From contig CAWIZY010000016.1 in the NCBI GenBank assembly GCA_963840725.1, positions 558,001-622,000 on the forward strand: a stretch of DNA of 64,000 bases. The letters are read 5' to 3'. A program made the position numbers and the translations under genes. This document shows positions 35,946-44,938 of this stretch, piece by piece. The stretch's first letter is position 1, and each line of letters starts with the position of its first letter. Below the pieces are notes generated by a model. It searched no databases, was not told where the DNA came from, and saw nothing but the letters and a program-made list of their open reading frames with translations. The DNA is from CAVWDU01 sp963840725 (GTDB lineage Bacteria > Pseudomonadota > Gammaproteobacteria > Pseudomonadales > Halieaceae).

Positions 35946-36944
35946 GTGCCGATTTCCAGGATAGCGATCACCACTGGAGAGCCAGCCGGGATCGGACCCG
36001 ACATTACCTTGGCTGCTGCCTTACGTTCCTGGCCCGCGGAGTTGGTAGCGGTAGCCGACCCTGAAATGCTCGCCGCCCGGGCTGAACAACTGGAGCTGGA
36101 TATTCAGCTGGTGACATACGACGGTGCAAGCGCGCCCAGCGCGCACCGGCCGGGTCGATTGCAGGTGCAGCCCATACCACTGACAACGACAGCCGTGCCA
36201 GGGACCCTAGACGTTCGCAATGCCGGCTATGTACTACAGACGCTCACCACAGCTTTGGAGGGCTGCCTTGAAGGGGTTTTCCAGGCCATGGTCACCGCAC
36301 CGGTACAGAAATCAGTGATCGGGGACGCCGGCTACTCATTTACCGGTCACACCGAATTTCTCGCCGAGAGATCCGGTTCACATCGGGTGGTGATGCTGCT
36401 GACCACGGGGCAGATGCGGGTTGCACTGGCCACGACACATTTGCCGTTGGCTGCGGTTCCCGGGGCTATCACCGCCGCGTCTCTGACTGAGACCCTGCAA
36501 ATAGTCCACCGCGAACTGCGCGACCGCTTTGCCATCGACCGCCCACGGATCGCCGTGCTCGGCCTCAATCCTCATGCCGGAGAGGGGGGCCACCTTGGCC
36601 GAGAGGAGATCGATGTGATTGTTCCTGTATTGGAGCAGCTGCGAGGAGAAGGCATGCAGCTGGCAGGACCCTTGCCCGCCGACACAGCTTTCAACCCAGC
36701 ATCACTGGCGCAATGCGATGCAGTTCTGGCCATGTATCATGATCAGGGCTTGCCCGTGTTGAAGCACGCCGGCTTCGGCGACGCAGTTAATGTCACCCTG
36801 GGACTGCCAATCCTGCGCACCTCTGTAGATCACGGCACTGCTCTAGACCTGGCAGCTACAGGCAAAGCCAGCAGCAGCAGCCTGGAGGCCGCGCTTGGGA
36901 TGGCTATTGAGCTCTCCGACTGTGGGCGCGACAACATTCCATGA
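35946..36944 (+). CDS. pdxA: 4-hydroxythreonine-4-phosphate dehydrogenase
   Basis: 332 residues, metal- and NAD-dependent enzyme of pyridoxal-5'-phosphate synthesis. It begins MPISRIAITTGEPAGIGPDI from a GTG at 35946. Conserved parts are VTAPVQKSVIGDAG, FTGHTEFLAERSG (metal-binding His), LGLNPHAGEGGHLGREE and MYHDQGLPVLKHAGFGDAVN. Length is standard. In relatives ksgA follows immediately; here 20.7 kb of polysaccharide genes separate the two. Confidence 0.96.
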   Translation: MPISRIAITTGEPAGIGPDITLAAALRSWPAELVAVADPEMLAARAEQLELDIQLVTYDGASAPSAHRPGRLQVQPIPLTTTAVPGTLDVRNAGYVLQTLTTALEGCLEGVFQAMVTAPVQKSVIGDAGYSFTGHTEFLAERSGSHRVVMLLTTGQMRVALATTHLPLAAVPGAITAASLTETLQIVHRELRDRFAIDRPRIAVLGLNPHAGEGGHLGREEIDVIVPVLEQLRGEGMQLAGPLPADTAFNPASLAQCDAVLAMYHDQGLPVLKHAGFGDAVNVTLGLPILRTSVDHGTALDLAATGKASSSSLEAALGMAIELSDCGRDNIP

Positions 36945-37080
36945 TATCCTTGCCCCCGGTTGGCGGCAGGATTCTGGCTGCCAGGTAGCCACCCACATCA
37001 ACATATAATTCGGGCATATAACAACTCAGGGAGAGCGCCATGGGCTAAAAAAGCGTGGCGACTTGCCGGGATTTCCAGTC

Positions 37081-38460
37081 ATGCAGAGCAAGCAATCATC
37101 CGATCTCATCAAGGCAACGATCGCGCTACTTGATCTGGGCCTCATAACGGCCGCTTTCTACCTGGCGTACTGGTGGCGCTTTGATTCCCTGACAGACATC
37201 GGATCTTTTCTTTGGCTCTATTACTTGTCGGCCCCCCTCATATTATTGCTACTCCTGAGGCATGGCGTGCTCACCGGATTCCGGTACCAAAAACTCAGGG
37301 ATATTTTCAAATCTACTTTGGTGGCATTCATTGCTGCGGGGGTGATTTCGTCGACCATGCTCTACTTATCGCAAACGGCAAATTATAGCCGTCTGGTATT
37401 CGGCGTTTACTTTAGCCTGGCCGCTTCCTTTGTGCTGTTGGAAAAAATTATTGTCAAGAAACTGTTCGACCGCCACCTGAAACGGGGTGGCTGGAACATC
37501 CGCATAGCAATGCTTGGTTTTGGTCCTCGATTTGATAAAATCAGGGCAGAATTTCAAAACCGACCACAATGGGGTATCGCACCCGTGCTGGTCCAGGATA
37601 CACGCGAACTGGATGTCCGCGCTATTATCCGCCAGATCCGCGAGTCCATCATTGATGAGGTCTACATCGCCTACCCTCGGGGCCCGCTGTACCATGAACA
37701 AATCGACAGGCTGCTGGATGGGCTTGAAAAACTTGGCTTGCCCGTGCGGGTCGCATTGAACTTTGATGAACTGCAAGACTATTATGGTCAGCACTTCTGC
37801 ACCATGGGCAGCCAAACCGGGGTCATGCTCGCCCCCTATAACCTCGACCCTGATCAACTGATCATCAAGCGGTGTATGGACATTGCAGGCGCTCTGGTGG
37901 GGCTCGCAATCCTGGCCCTTATCTATCCTTTCATCGCCCTGGCGATCAAGCTGGACTCACCCGGCCAGGTGTTTTTTTCACAGACTAGAGTCGGTAAAGG
38001 GGGACGGGAGTTCAACATTCACAAATTTCGTACCATGTACGTCGATGCAGAAGCCCGAAAGCAGGATCTTATGCAGCACAATGTTCACGACGGGCCGATG
38101 TTCAAAATGGATAACGACCCACGTATCACGCCGCTAGGCCAACATTTGCGCAAATACAGCATTGACGAAATCCCGCAGTTTTGGAATGTGCTGACCGGGG
38201 ACATGTCACTGGTGGGCACCCGTCCGCCAACGCGAGACGAGGTAGCAAAATACGAGGACCACCATTTCCGCCGCATCAGCATGAAACCGGGACTAACAGG
38301 CTTATGGCAAATAAGCGGCCGCAACAAAATAACAGACTTTGACAAGGTGGTCGCGCTGGATCTCCAGTATATCCGCAACTGGAGTTTTCAAGCTGACCTC
38401 AAAATTATCCTGCGGACTATCAGAGTGGTTGTTATGCCTGGAAAGGCCTCAGGTATGTGA
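37081..38460 (+). CDS. Initiating polyprenyl-phosphate sugar-1-phosphate transferase (WbaP/WcaJ type)
   Basis: About 459 residues. Four to five N-terminal membrane helices precede a Rossmann-like middle domain and the C-terminal bacterial sugar transferase domain (from about 255). That domain has KFRTMYVDAEARKQ, SIDEIPQFWNVLTGDMSLVG, RPPTRDEVAKYE and KPGLTGLWQISGRNKI. It attaches the first sugar phosphate to undecaprenyl phosphate at the cytoplasmic face. The sugar (glucose or galactose in known members) cannot be read from sequence. The ATG at 37081 is chosen over a TTG at 37063. It is the first gene of the plus-strand glycan block after pdxA. Confidence 0.93.
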   Translation: MQSKQSSDLIKATIALLDLGLITAAFYLAYWWRFDSLTDIGSFLWLYYLSAPLILLLLLRHGVLTGFRYQKLRDIFKSTLVAFIAAGVISSTMLYLSQTANYSRLVFGVYFSLAASFVLLEKIIVKKLFDRHLKRGGWNIRIAMLGFGPRFDKIRAEFQNRPQWGIAPVLVQDTRELDVRAIIRQIRESIIDEVYIAYPRGPLYHEQIDRLLDGLEKLGLPVRVALNFDELQDYYGQHFCTMGSQTGVMLAPYNLDPDQLIIKRCMDIAGALVGLAILALIYPFIALAIKLDSPGQVFFSQTRVGKGGREFNIHKFRTMYVDAEARKQDLMQHNVHDGPMFKMDNDPRITPLGQHLRKYSIDEIPQFWNVLTGDMSLVGTRPPTRDEVAKYEDHHFRRISMKPGLTGLWQISGRNKITDFDKVVALDLQYIRNWSFQADLKIILRTIRVVVMPGKASGM

Positions 38461-38538
38461 CAATAACCGACGGACTACTGCCCCTGCCGTCGAGAATTTT
38501 ATTGTGCAGCCACACGAACACACTGGAGAAAAAATTTT

Positions 38539-39975
38539 TTGAATAAAGTACCTGGCCCGAAACCCGCCAGCTGGCTACCACCGCAGAACCGCGCCAATTT
38601 GCTGTTCGCTATCCTATTACCCGGCTTCATTCTCGCCGACTTGATCTATGGTAGCCTTTCCCTCGCTGGCTACCACCTCTGGGTATCACCCGGGCAGCTG
38701 ACCCGAGGGGTGGTTCTGGCAATTTCGGTCATTCTGTTGCTGACGAACCGGTCGCTAATACTCACCAGATTGGGGATAACTCTCCTCACGCTCACTGCGC
38801 TTGTGGTCGTAAGCACAGCGCTTTCGCCGCTATTCCCTGCCAACATCAGATTTGATATCGGCGCGGCCTTGCGGGTACTTTACGGACCCTATACTGTGGT
38901 CTTTTTTATCACTCTACTGCGCCACTACCGGACCAGTTTCCAGGACCTGATGTTGTACTTGGAGTGCATTTTTTACTTCATTGGCATCGCACTGTTTCTC
39001 ATGTCCCTGTTCGAGATAGGAGAGGCAACTTACGGCAGTTATGCGTTCGGATTTATAGGCGTTTTCAAGGCCCAGAATGATACGGGACTGACCGCCACAA
39101 TTGCTCTTTGTGCTGCGCTCTATGGTTTTATCAACAATTTCCGACTGGTGCGCATTCCCCTGCTGTTCATCGCCATGATGGGCCTGACTGGCATCGGCAC
39201 GCGAACGGCAATGTCGTCGACACTGGTGGTATCTCTTGTGATAGCGGGAGTCTACCTGGTCGGTGCCTTGGCGCGCTTTCAGGGTGGCAAACAGTTCGCC
39301 CAACTGACGGCACGGCTGGGCCTTGCGCTAATGCTGGCCGGCGTAACCAGCCTGTATGCCTATGGCGTAGCCACCGGCAACCACATTCTACCTTTCCCTA
39401 AATCCGCGTTCGACTCGGAACAACAACCGACCGAATACCAGCTGATGAAAATGGAGCGCACTTTTAGAGGCGAGGCACACCGCAAGGACTGGCTCGATCG
39501 AGCTGCAATGCATACCAGCACCAGAGATACCGTCTATGACTGGCTTGGCGAGGGCGCCTGGAGCTACCGTGCCGGGGTGACCAAGCAATGGCCAGACACC
39601 TATGAGACCGAACCCGAACGGCTGCGGTATGCGGAGATGGACTGGTTCGACTTTTACGGGCAATTCGGGGCATTGTTCGCAGCGCTGCTCTATCTGTTCT
39701 ACTTCAGCTTTCTGAGCTTCTCAATGCTGCGCTTCTTTACCACCTGGCACCCCGCCTACGGCACCTCTGCCCTGATACTGGGTGTGTACATCGCTCACTC
39801 CCTGATTGCCGGCCACGCCATGAACAGTCCCATGGTATCTACCCAGATCGCTGCGGTCATTGCTTTCCTCTATCTGCTCGGCAGCGGTATCAAGCTTCCC
39901 TTGGACAACCCAATCGAGCCGGGATGGCGTGAGCGTATGAACGCCCAAAACACTGCGGGAACGGACCCTGTTTGA
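38539..39975 (+). CDS. O-antigen ligase/polymerase-like membrane protein
   Basis: 478 residues with roughly ten or more hydrophobic segments and one long soluble loop (about residues 285-375). This is the Wzy/WaaL-like layout. The loop contains RTFRGEAHRKDWLDRAAM and DTVYDWLGEGAWSYRAG, which would face the periplasm, where a conserved Arg is needed in the family. The start is a TTG at 38539 with GGAG about ten bases upstream; no early ATG exists. Likely role is polymerising lipid-linked repeat units delivered by the flippase in the same locus. Polymerase versus ligase cannot be decided from sequence. Confidence 0.78.
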   Translation: MNKVPGPKPASWLPPQNRANLLFAILLPGFILADLIYGSLSLAGYHLWVSPGQLTRGVVLAISVILLLTNRSLILTRLGITLLTLTALVVVSTALSPLFPANIRFDIGAALRVLYGPYTVVFFITLLRHYRTSFQDLMLYLECIFYFIGIALFLMSLFEIGEATYGSYAFGFIGVFKAQNDTGLTATIALCAALYGFINNFRLVRIPLLFIAMMGLTGIGTRTAMSSTLVVSLVIAGVYLVGALARFQGGKQFAQLTARLGLALMLAGVTSLYAYGVATGNHILPFPKSAFDSEQQPTEYQLMKMERTFRGEAHRKDWLDRAAMHTSTRDTVYDWLGEGAWSYRAGVTKQWPDTYETEPERLRYAEMDWFDFYGQFGALFAALLYLFYFSFLSFSMLRFFTTWHPAYGTSALILGVYIAHSLIAGHAMNSPMVSTQIAAVIAFLYLLGSGIKLPLDNPIEPGWRERMNAQNTAGTDPV

Positions 39976-40230
39976 GTATTAACGACAAGACATCTGCCAC
40001 CCGGTCAGTGCCATGCTGCTGCTGTTTGCCATCCCTCGGTATTTGTAACTGACCGGCCAGGTCCGCTATGGCGTACTGCCCATTGCACGGTTATTGCGCG
40101 TGTGCTGTCCAATAAACTCGCTGAAGTTCAGAACCTAGACATTATGTAGTGACCTACCCGTCCTCAACGCCGTGGATTAAGCTGAGGACGGACATCTTCG
40201 GCTCAGAGCCATAATTGAGGAGGATAGGTC

Positions 40231-41358
40231 ATGGACCAGTTTATCAAGTATGTCGGACTGGATACACATAAGGATACGATCGCGGTTGCAGTTGCCGATA
40301 GTTCGGGTGGCCGGCCACGGTTTTACGGTGAGATTGCAAATACGCCCACGGCACTTTCGAAATTGGTGAAGGACGTAAGTCCGCACGGGGAAGCCGTTTC
40401 CTATTGCTATGAAGCGGGGCCGTGCGGGTATGGCATCTACCGTCAGATCAGTGGTTCCGGGCATGAGTGCAGTGTTGTGGCGCCTTCGCTGATACCGACC
40501 AAGCCGGGCGACCGGGTTAAAACGGATCGGCGCGACAGCGAGAACCTGGCGCGCTTGCATCGAGCAGGCGAGTTAACACCGGTCTGGGTGCCGGATCAGG
40601 AACAGGAAGCGATACGGGACCTGACCCGTGCCCGGGAAGATATGAGGCACCTTGAGCGTCAGGCCCGGCAGCGCTTATGTGCGTTTCTGTTGCGCCATGG
40701 CCAGAGGTATGACTGCGGGAAAAGTAAATGGACCCAGGCTTACTGGCGTTGGCTGGAGCGCATCAAGTTTGACCATCGGGTACAACAAACCGTGTTTCAG
40801 GAATACATCGACAGTGTGAAACAGCTGCAACAGCGCGTGGCTGACCTGGAGCAGGCCATGCATGAGGCGCTGGCTGATTGGACCTTGGCCCCGGTGGTGG
40901 AAGGCTTGATGGCGCTGCGAGGCTGTCGCCTGATTACAGCGATGACGATCGTTGCGGAACTTGGCGATATCAGTCGCTTTGATTCACCGCGACAGCTAAT
41001 GAAGTATTTAGGCTTGGTGCCCAGCGAGTCCTCGAGTGGCCCAAGGGTCCGTCGGGGAGGTATTACGAAGACAGGCAATGGCCATGTCCGGCGGGTGCTG
41101 ATTGAGGCGGCATGGTGCTATCGTTTTCCAGCACGCAAAACCGCACCATTACAGCGTCGGGCTGAACAAACCTCGGAGGCAGTGCAGGCCATCGCGTGGA
41201 AGGCACAGAAGCGACTCTGCGGTCGCTATCAGGCGCTGAGCAAACGCGGATTATTGCCGCAGAAAACCTGCACGGCGATCGCCCGCGAGCTGACAGGATT
41301 TATCTGGGCGATTGCCTGTGAGGCTATGCCAAGGAACGCAACTGAAGCAAACAGGTAA
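40231..41358 (+). CDS. IS110-family transposase (DEDD type)
   Basis: 375 residues. The N-terminal RuvC-like DEDD domain begins YVGLDTHKDTIAVAVADSS (first Asp) and continues YEAGPCGYGIYRQI and VKTDRRDSENLARL (later acids). The C-terminal transposase_20 domain has LRGCRLITAMTIVAELGDIS, MKYLGLVPSESSSG and RVRRGGITKTGNGHVRR with the catalytic-Ser region. GAGGAGG-type ribosome site just before the ATG. The frame is intact, so the element may be active. Enzymes of this family use an RNA encoded by the element to select donor and target sites. Confidence 0.95.
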   Translation: MDQFIKYVGLDTHKDTIAVAVADSSGGRPRFYGEIANTPTALSKLVKDVSPHGEAVSYCYEAGPCGYGIYRQISGSGHECSVVAPSLIPTKPGDRVKTDRRDSENLARLHRAGELTPVWVPDQEQEAIRDLTRAREDMRHLERQARQRLCAFLLRHGQRYDCGKSKWTQAYWRWLERIKFDHRVQQTVFQEYIDSVKQLQQRVADLEQAMHEALADWTLAPVVEGLMALRGCRLITAMTIVAELGDISRFDSPRQLMKYLGLVPSESSSGPRVRRGGITKTGNGHVRRVLIEAAWCYRFPARKTAPLQRRAEQTSEAVQAIAWKAQKRLCGRYQALSKRGLLPQKTCTAIARELTGFIWAIACEAMPRNATEANR

Positions 41359-41396
41359 TCAAGAAACGTGATGTTGAGCAGGGGGGGAAAAGTGAG

Positions 41397-41586
41397 CTTT
41401 TAGGACAGGTCAGGGGTAGCCCGGTGGGAGAATCCTCGAGGCTGCTAAGAGGCGTCCGGATAACCGGAACGACCCTCGACCCTAGAGAGAGGTAGCTCCA
41501 CGACGAAGATTTGTCAGGCGGTTCCGACCCGCGAATATCAGACTGATCAACCGTCGTTAAACGCTGCCCCTGGCCTGTCCTAAAAG
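41397..41586 (+). ncRNA. Candidate guide RNA region (bridge/seekRNA) of the IS110-family element
   Basis: Downstream of the transposase, 41397-41416 (CTTTTAGGACAGGTCAGGGG) pairs with 41567-41586 over 20 positions, with one position that becomes a G-U pair in RNA. Inside lie a CCTCGAGG palindrome, a CCGGATAACCGG hairpin near 41456 and a CGACG/CGTCG pairing. The words GAGAATCCTCGAG, CCTAGA and GCGAATATCAG resemble conserved 3' non-coding sequence seen with related IS110 transposases. Members of this family encode a structured RNA that bridges donor and target DNA. The position, 3' of the gene, suggests the IS1111-like arrangement. RNA identity is inferred. Confidence 0.55.
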
Positions 41587-41647
41587 TCTTGCTGAGAGAG
41601 GGAATTGTGAAAGAGTAATGCCATCGATTGACAGGTCACAACATATC

Positions 41648-41791
41648 AGCAGGTTGTTGATTTTCTATCTGCGTGGCCACTGCCACGTTAAAAACAGGCT
41701 CAAATCGGTCATGTATTCACTATACACTCCCTCATTTCGCCTGTTTTTGCCTACCAGTGGCTGCCTCGAAAACGAAAATCAACAACCTGCT
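41648..41791. repeat. Second MITE-like element: 144-bp nested inverted repeat
   Basis: AGCAGGTTGTTGATTTTC at 41648-41665 is exactly mirrored by GAAAATCAACAACCTGCT at 41774-41791. The symmetry continues inside with GCCACTG/CAGTGGC and AAAAACAGGC/GCCTGTTTTT. No credible gene is inside. It lies 61 bp beyond the IS110 RNA region and 268 bp before the flippase gene. The end sequence is reminiscent of IS1182-type ends, but I cannot confirm that. It is unrelated in sequence to the element at 27906. Confidence 0.8.
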
Positions 41792-42059
41792 AGGGCACGC
41801 CAATTCGTGATCGGCCGTACCGGGTACCAAACCGGGTACCGCTGAGTAGCGAGAGGGAATAGGCCGTCGCCGTGTCGCTCAATACCGCAATGCCTGGATG
41901 TCAGAGCAGAGTGAATGACCAGAGGTACACCCCGCGAGCCTCAGGAATACTGCCGTGGCAACCCTTCCTTTCCAAGTGACACGGGCAAGTGTGTTAAAAT
42001 GCCGATAAGCAGTCCGCACCAGCCGAGACAAAAAATTTGAATTCCAGTGGCAGCCGCCC

Positions 42060-43532
42060 TTGAGCGACTCTCTATCCGCAGGCCTGGTTCGCAATACGGC
42101 CTGGAATTTCGCCGGTCTTGGCACGCCGCTACTGGCCGCCATGGTGGCCATTCCTATAATCATCGAGCACCTGGGCATCTCCCGCTTTGGCGTGCTGACC
42201 CTCAGTTGGATGGTCGTCGGATACTTTAGCGTATTTGATTTGGGGCTCGGGCGGGCCCTTACCCAGCGCGTGGCCCAAGCCCTGGGTGCGGATCAGCATT
42301 CCCAGATACCGGAAATGGTGTGGACTGCGCTGGCGCTGATGTGCGTTCTCGGACTGGTCGGAGCCGGCCTGGCCTTACAGCTCTCACCCTGGATTGTCGC
42401 AGACCTGCTGACAATACCCGATGAGTTAGAGGCAGATGCGCTGCGTAGTTTTCTCTTGCTGGCCTTGTCCATACCGGTGGTTGTGATCTCGACCGGTTTG
42501 CGCGGCGTTCTGGAGGCATTTCAGCTGTTCCGATTAGTCAACCTGGTGCGCATGCCACTCGGCATACTCAACTATCTTGGGCCATTACTCGTTCTGCCAT
42601 ATTCCAGCAATGTTTGGCCGATTGTCGCAGTTCTGGTGTGCTTGCGCTGTGGCAGTTTGTTGACCTACGCCCTTCTATGCCTCAAGCATATTCCAGGGCT
42701 GAAAAATGCCATAGGAATCAGTCGGGAGCAAATCAGACCCTTACTCAACTTTGGCGCCTGGATGACCGTGTCCAATATAGTCGGTCCCTTAATGGTTTAC
42801 ATCGACAGAGTCATTATTGCCAGCTTCGTCTCAGTGGCGGCCTTAACCTTCTACGCTACTCCGCAGGAAATGATCACTCGCATAGGCATTATTCCCAGTG
42901 CGGTACTGGGAGTATTATTCCCCGCGTTTTCTGCGGTTTACGCTAGGGATCGCAGCGCAATTAATGGCTATTTTCGCCGGGCAGCCAATTACCTTCTGAT
43001 TCTGATGTTCCCGCTAGTGTTGGTGGGAGTGGTCTTTGCACACGACATCCTGGAACTCTGGATCGGGCGGGAGTTTGCCGAGAATAGCGCAAGAATTATG
43101 CAAATTCTCTTACTGGGAATGCTATTCAACAGTCAAGCCCGCGTCCTCAACACGCTTATACAGAGCGAGGGCAGAGCAGATATCACCGCGAAGGTTCATC
43201 TGACTGAATTCGTTTTCTATTTAAGCACCCTTGTACTCGTAGTACCTGAATATGGGATTCTTGGCGCTGCTATCGTGTGGTCATCGCGCACACTGGTCGA
43301 TTTAGCTTGCTTCGCGTTAATACTGTATGCGCGCGCCGTGCTCCGGCCCGCAACGCTCGCGCCAGCCCTACTGCGCATCGGTGCTGCGACGTGTGCGGTA
43401 CTCCTTGGCAGCCTGCTGCATACCGTTCAGCACAAAATCACATTTACCTTGATTTGCGCCCTGATCTATTTATGTGTGGCCCTGCGCTATCTGCATCGTG
43501 ACTTCGCTGTGCGGGACGGAATTAACCCGTAG
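42060..43532 (+). CDS. Oligosaccharide flippase, Wzx/MATE-like
   Basis: 490 residues with about 12-14 hydrophobic helices and few charged loops, fitting the polysaccharide transporter (MOP) superfamily. The N-terminal GLVRNTAWNFAGLGTPLLAA and PIIIEHLGISRFGVLTLSW, then DLGLGRALTQRVAQ, are typical of Wzx-type flippases. The start is a TTG at 42060; the next Met is about 27 codons in, within the first helix. It would turn undecaprenyl-linked repeat units to the periplasm for the Wzy-like protein. Its 3' end overlaps the convergent sulfotransferase gene by 11 bp. Confidence 0.88.
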   Translation: MSDSLSAGLVRNTAWNFAGLGTPLLAAMVAIPIIIEHLGISRFGVLTLSWMVVGYFSVFDLGLGRALTQRVAQALGADQHSQIPEMVWTALALMCVLGLVGAGLALQLSPWIVADLLTIPDELEADALRSFLLLALSIPVVVISTGLRGVLEAFQLFRLVNLVRMPLGILNYLGPLLVLPYSSNVWPIVAVLVCLRCGSLLTYALLCLKHIPGLKNAIGISREQIRPLLNFGAWMTVSNIVGPLMVYIDRVIIASFVSVAALTFYATPQEMITRIGIIPSAVLGVLFPAFSAVYARDRSAINGYFRRAANYLLILMFPLVLVGVVFAHDILELWIGREFAENSARIMQILLLGMLFNSQARVLNTLIQSEGRADITAKVHLTEFVFYLSTLVLVVPEYGILGAAIVWSSRTLVDLACFALILYARAVLRPATLAPALLRIGAATCAVLLGSLLHTVQHKITFTLICALIYLCVALRYLHRDFAVRDGINP

Positions 43533-44520
43533 TCTTCAGCTTCGGGCTGGAAATCTGGTCCTTGCGGTTCTCCGGTCGAGGACCAACTGATACCCAGTGC
43601 GATAGGTCCCTGTCGATCATTGCTTCCAAACGCGCAATTTCCGGCTGGTAGAACTCCTCGAGAAGTAAGCGGGTGCGCGCCGGAATGGGCGGTTTTTGCA
43701 CCGGCCCCAACTTTCTCAATCGACCTGTCAAAGCATCACGCCAAGCTGCCGGGAGTGCGTGGGTCAAGCCATCGTAAACCGCACGCGCTGCCGGTACGGC
43801 GTGCACGGCCCGCCGCAATCTGGCTGCCGCCGGCGAAATAGCAGTGTTCTTTGGCGCCAGATCGACGTTCCCGGATAGAAACTGGTCAGGGACGTCGAGA
43901 AAGCGACATACCGCCGCAACAGATTCAAGGGGATTCTGTTGCAGGTCTTCGGTCAGTAATACCATAATCTGCTCTGCTGGAAAGAGATGCAGATAGCGCT
44001 CCAATTGGGAAGCGTAGCAGCCGTAGTCGACGTAGGTCTTGAATTCCAGGCGCGAGTTCAACGTATCCAAATGCGCTTGCCACTGCAGCGGATCGGAGAA
44101 ATCTTGCCCTTGCTCAAGACTTGCCAGGTTCTTGTCGACAGAGGTGGCAAAGTCGTCGGACTCGATTCCTGCGCTGCGCTTCATCCACCAATCGGAGTGC
44201 GCGCGACCGACTGGTTCGCGCAGGATTGCTATCAGCTTTGCCTCTGGCATCACAGAGTAAATGCGCTCGGCGGCGTAGGGAACAAACAGGGTCTGAGAAG
44301 AGGCCTCACCCACGCGCTCCTCACCAGCATAGTGGCTCAGGTATTGCTGCCAATACCAACGCATCCCGTGGTGAAAGTCACAACTATCAAAAAACCAGGG
44401 TTCCTTAGGGAGGGTGATGGCGATCTGGGCATGTTGTGCCAGGATATTTGCAAGGCTTGTCGTACCAGATTTCCCCACGCCCACGATCAGAAAGTCCAGA
44501 TCTTCGTCCTGGATAGCCAT
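43522..44520 (-). CDS. PAPS-dependent sulfotransferase
   Basis: 332 residues from the ATG at 44520. The 5'-phosphosulfate loop FLIVGVGKSGTTSLANIL is at about residues 10-27. The 3'-phosphate region AILREPVGRAHSDWWMKR (conserved Arg and Ser) lies near residue 100, so both PAPS-binding elements are present. The central LPKEPWFFD and YVDYGCYASQLERYLHLFP segments resemble heparan-sulfate-type and bacterial glycan sulfotransferases. An in-frame upstream extension to a GTG at 44688 is possible but weaker. Alone on its strand within plus-strand glycan genes, it should sulfate a sugar of the island's product. Acceptor is unknown. Confidence 0.88.
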   Translation of the reverse strand: MAIQDEDLDFLIVGVGKSGTTSLANILAQHAQIAITLPKEPWFFDSCDFHHGMRWYWQQYLSHYAGEERVGEASSQTLFVPYAAERIYSVMPEAKLIAILREPVGRAHSDWWMKRSAGIESDDFATSVDKNLASLEQGQDFSDPLQWQAHLDTLNSRLEFKTYVDYGCYASQLERYLHLFPAEQIMVLLTEDLQQNPLESVAAVCRFLDVPDQFLSGNVDLAPKNTAISPAAARLRRAVHAVPAARAVYDGLTHALPAAWRDALTGRLRKLGPVQKPPIPARTRLLLEEFYQPEIARLEAMIDRDLSHWVSVGPRPENRKDQISSPKLKTTG

Positions 44521-44938
44521 ACCGGTACTCTCTATTCTGTAGATTGCTGCCTGGTCGAATGTAATGAAGTCGCTGACCCAACTAAAGTCGGTCCAGATAT
44601 TCTCCTGAGCGATGCTCACATTGTGGTGCAATTGCCACCCTGCGTCGAGTGGTGCGCTACTACTTCTGGTTCCCGCAGGACTGGCCACTGGCGCCTGCCT
44701 TTTATCCGAAAGCCCGCACAGGACTCAGACTTCAGGTATGGCGGCGGCGTTGCCCTATATTCCAATGGCCCCCACCCGACAGGCGCCCGACAGCGCCCGG
44801 GCCGAACTGTTCGTTCCATACAAGGGTCGCCTGTTCCTTCTGCCATGCTCCGGTGACACCCCCATAGATCAAAAGGTATTTTTTGCGGGGTAAGTTGATT
44901 AAACTTGACCCCTGCCCCCACGCCGAAGGCCCGTTTAA
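44521..44938. other. Gene-free stretch between divergent sulfotransferase and methyltransferase genes
   Basis: 418 bp with no gene I can support. Short overlapping ORFs occur on both strands (for example 44612-44893 plus), but none has a recognisable domain or a good ribosome site. It must hold the two divergent promoters. The minus-strand frame leading into the sulfotransferase stays open back to 44688, so either the protein is longer or this is decayed coding sequence. Confidence 0.6.

Larger units (their letters stand above)
40141..41586 (+). mobile_element. IS110-family insertion sequence (ends approximate)
   Basis: A transposase gene with a structured segment on each side, inserted between the Wzy-like and Wzx-like genes. 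On the left, 40147-40226 contains GACCTACCCGTCCTCAA facing TTGAGGAGGATAGGTC, with a hairpin CCGTCCTCA/TGAGGACGG inside. On the right, 41397-41586 forms a long hairpin. IS110 elements lack ordinary terminal inverted repeats, so exact ends cannot be read without an empty-site comparison. Confidence 0.75.

Noticed and set aside
41618..41845. 75-codon ORF across the second inverted-repeat element
   Set aside because: It spans both arms of the hairpin and has no similarity that I recognise; a by-product of the element.
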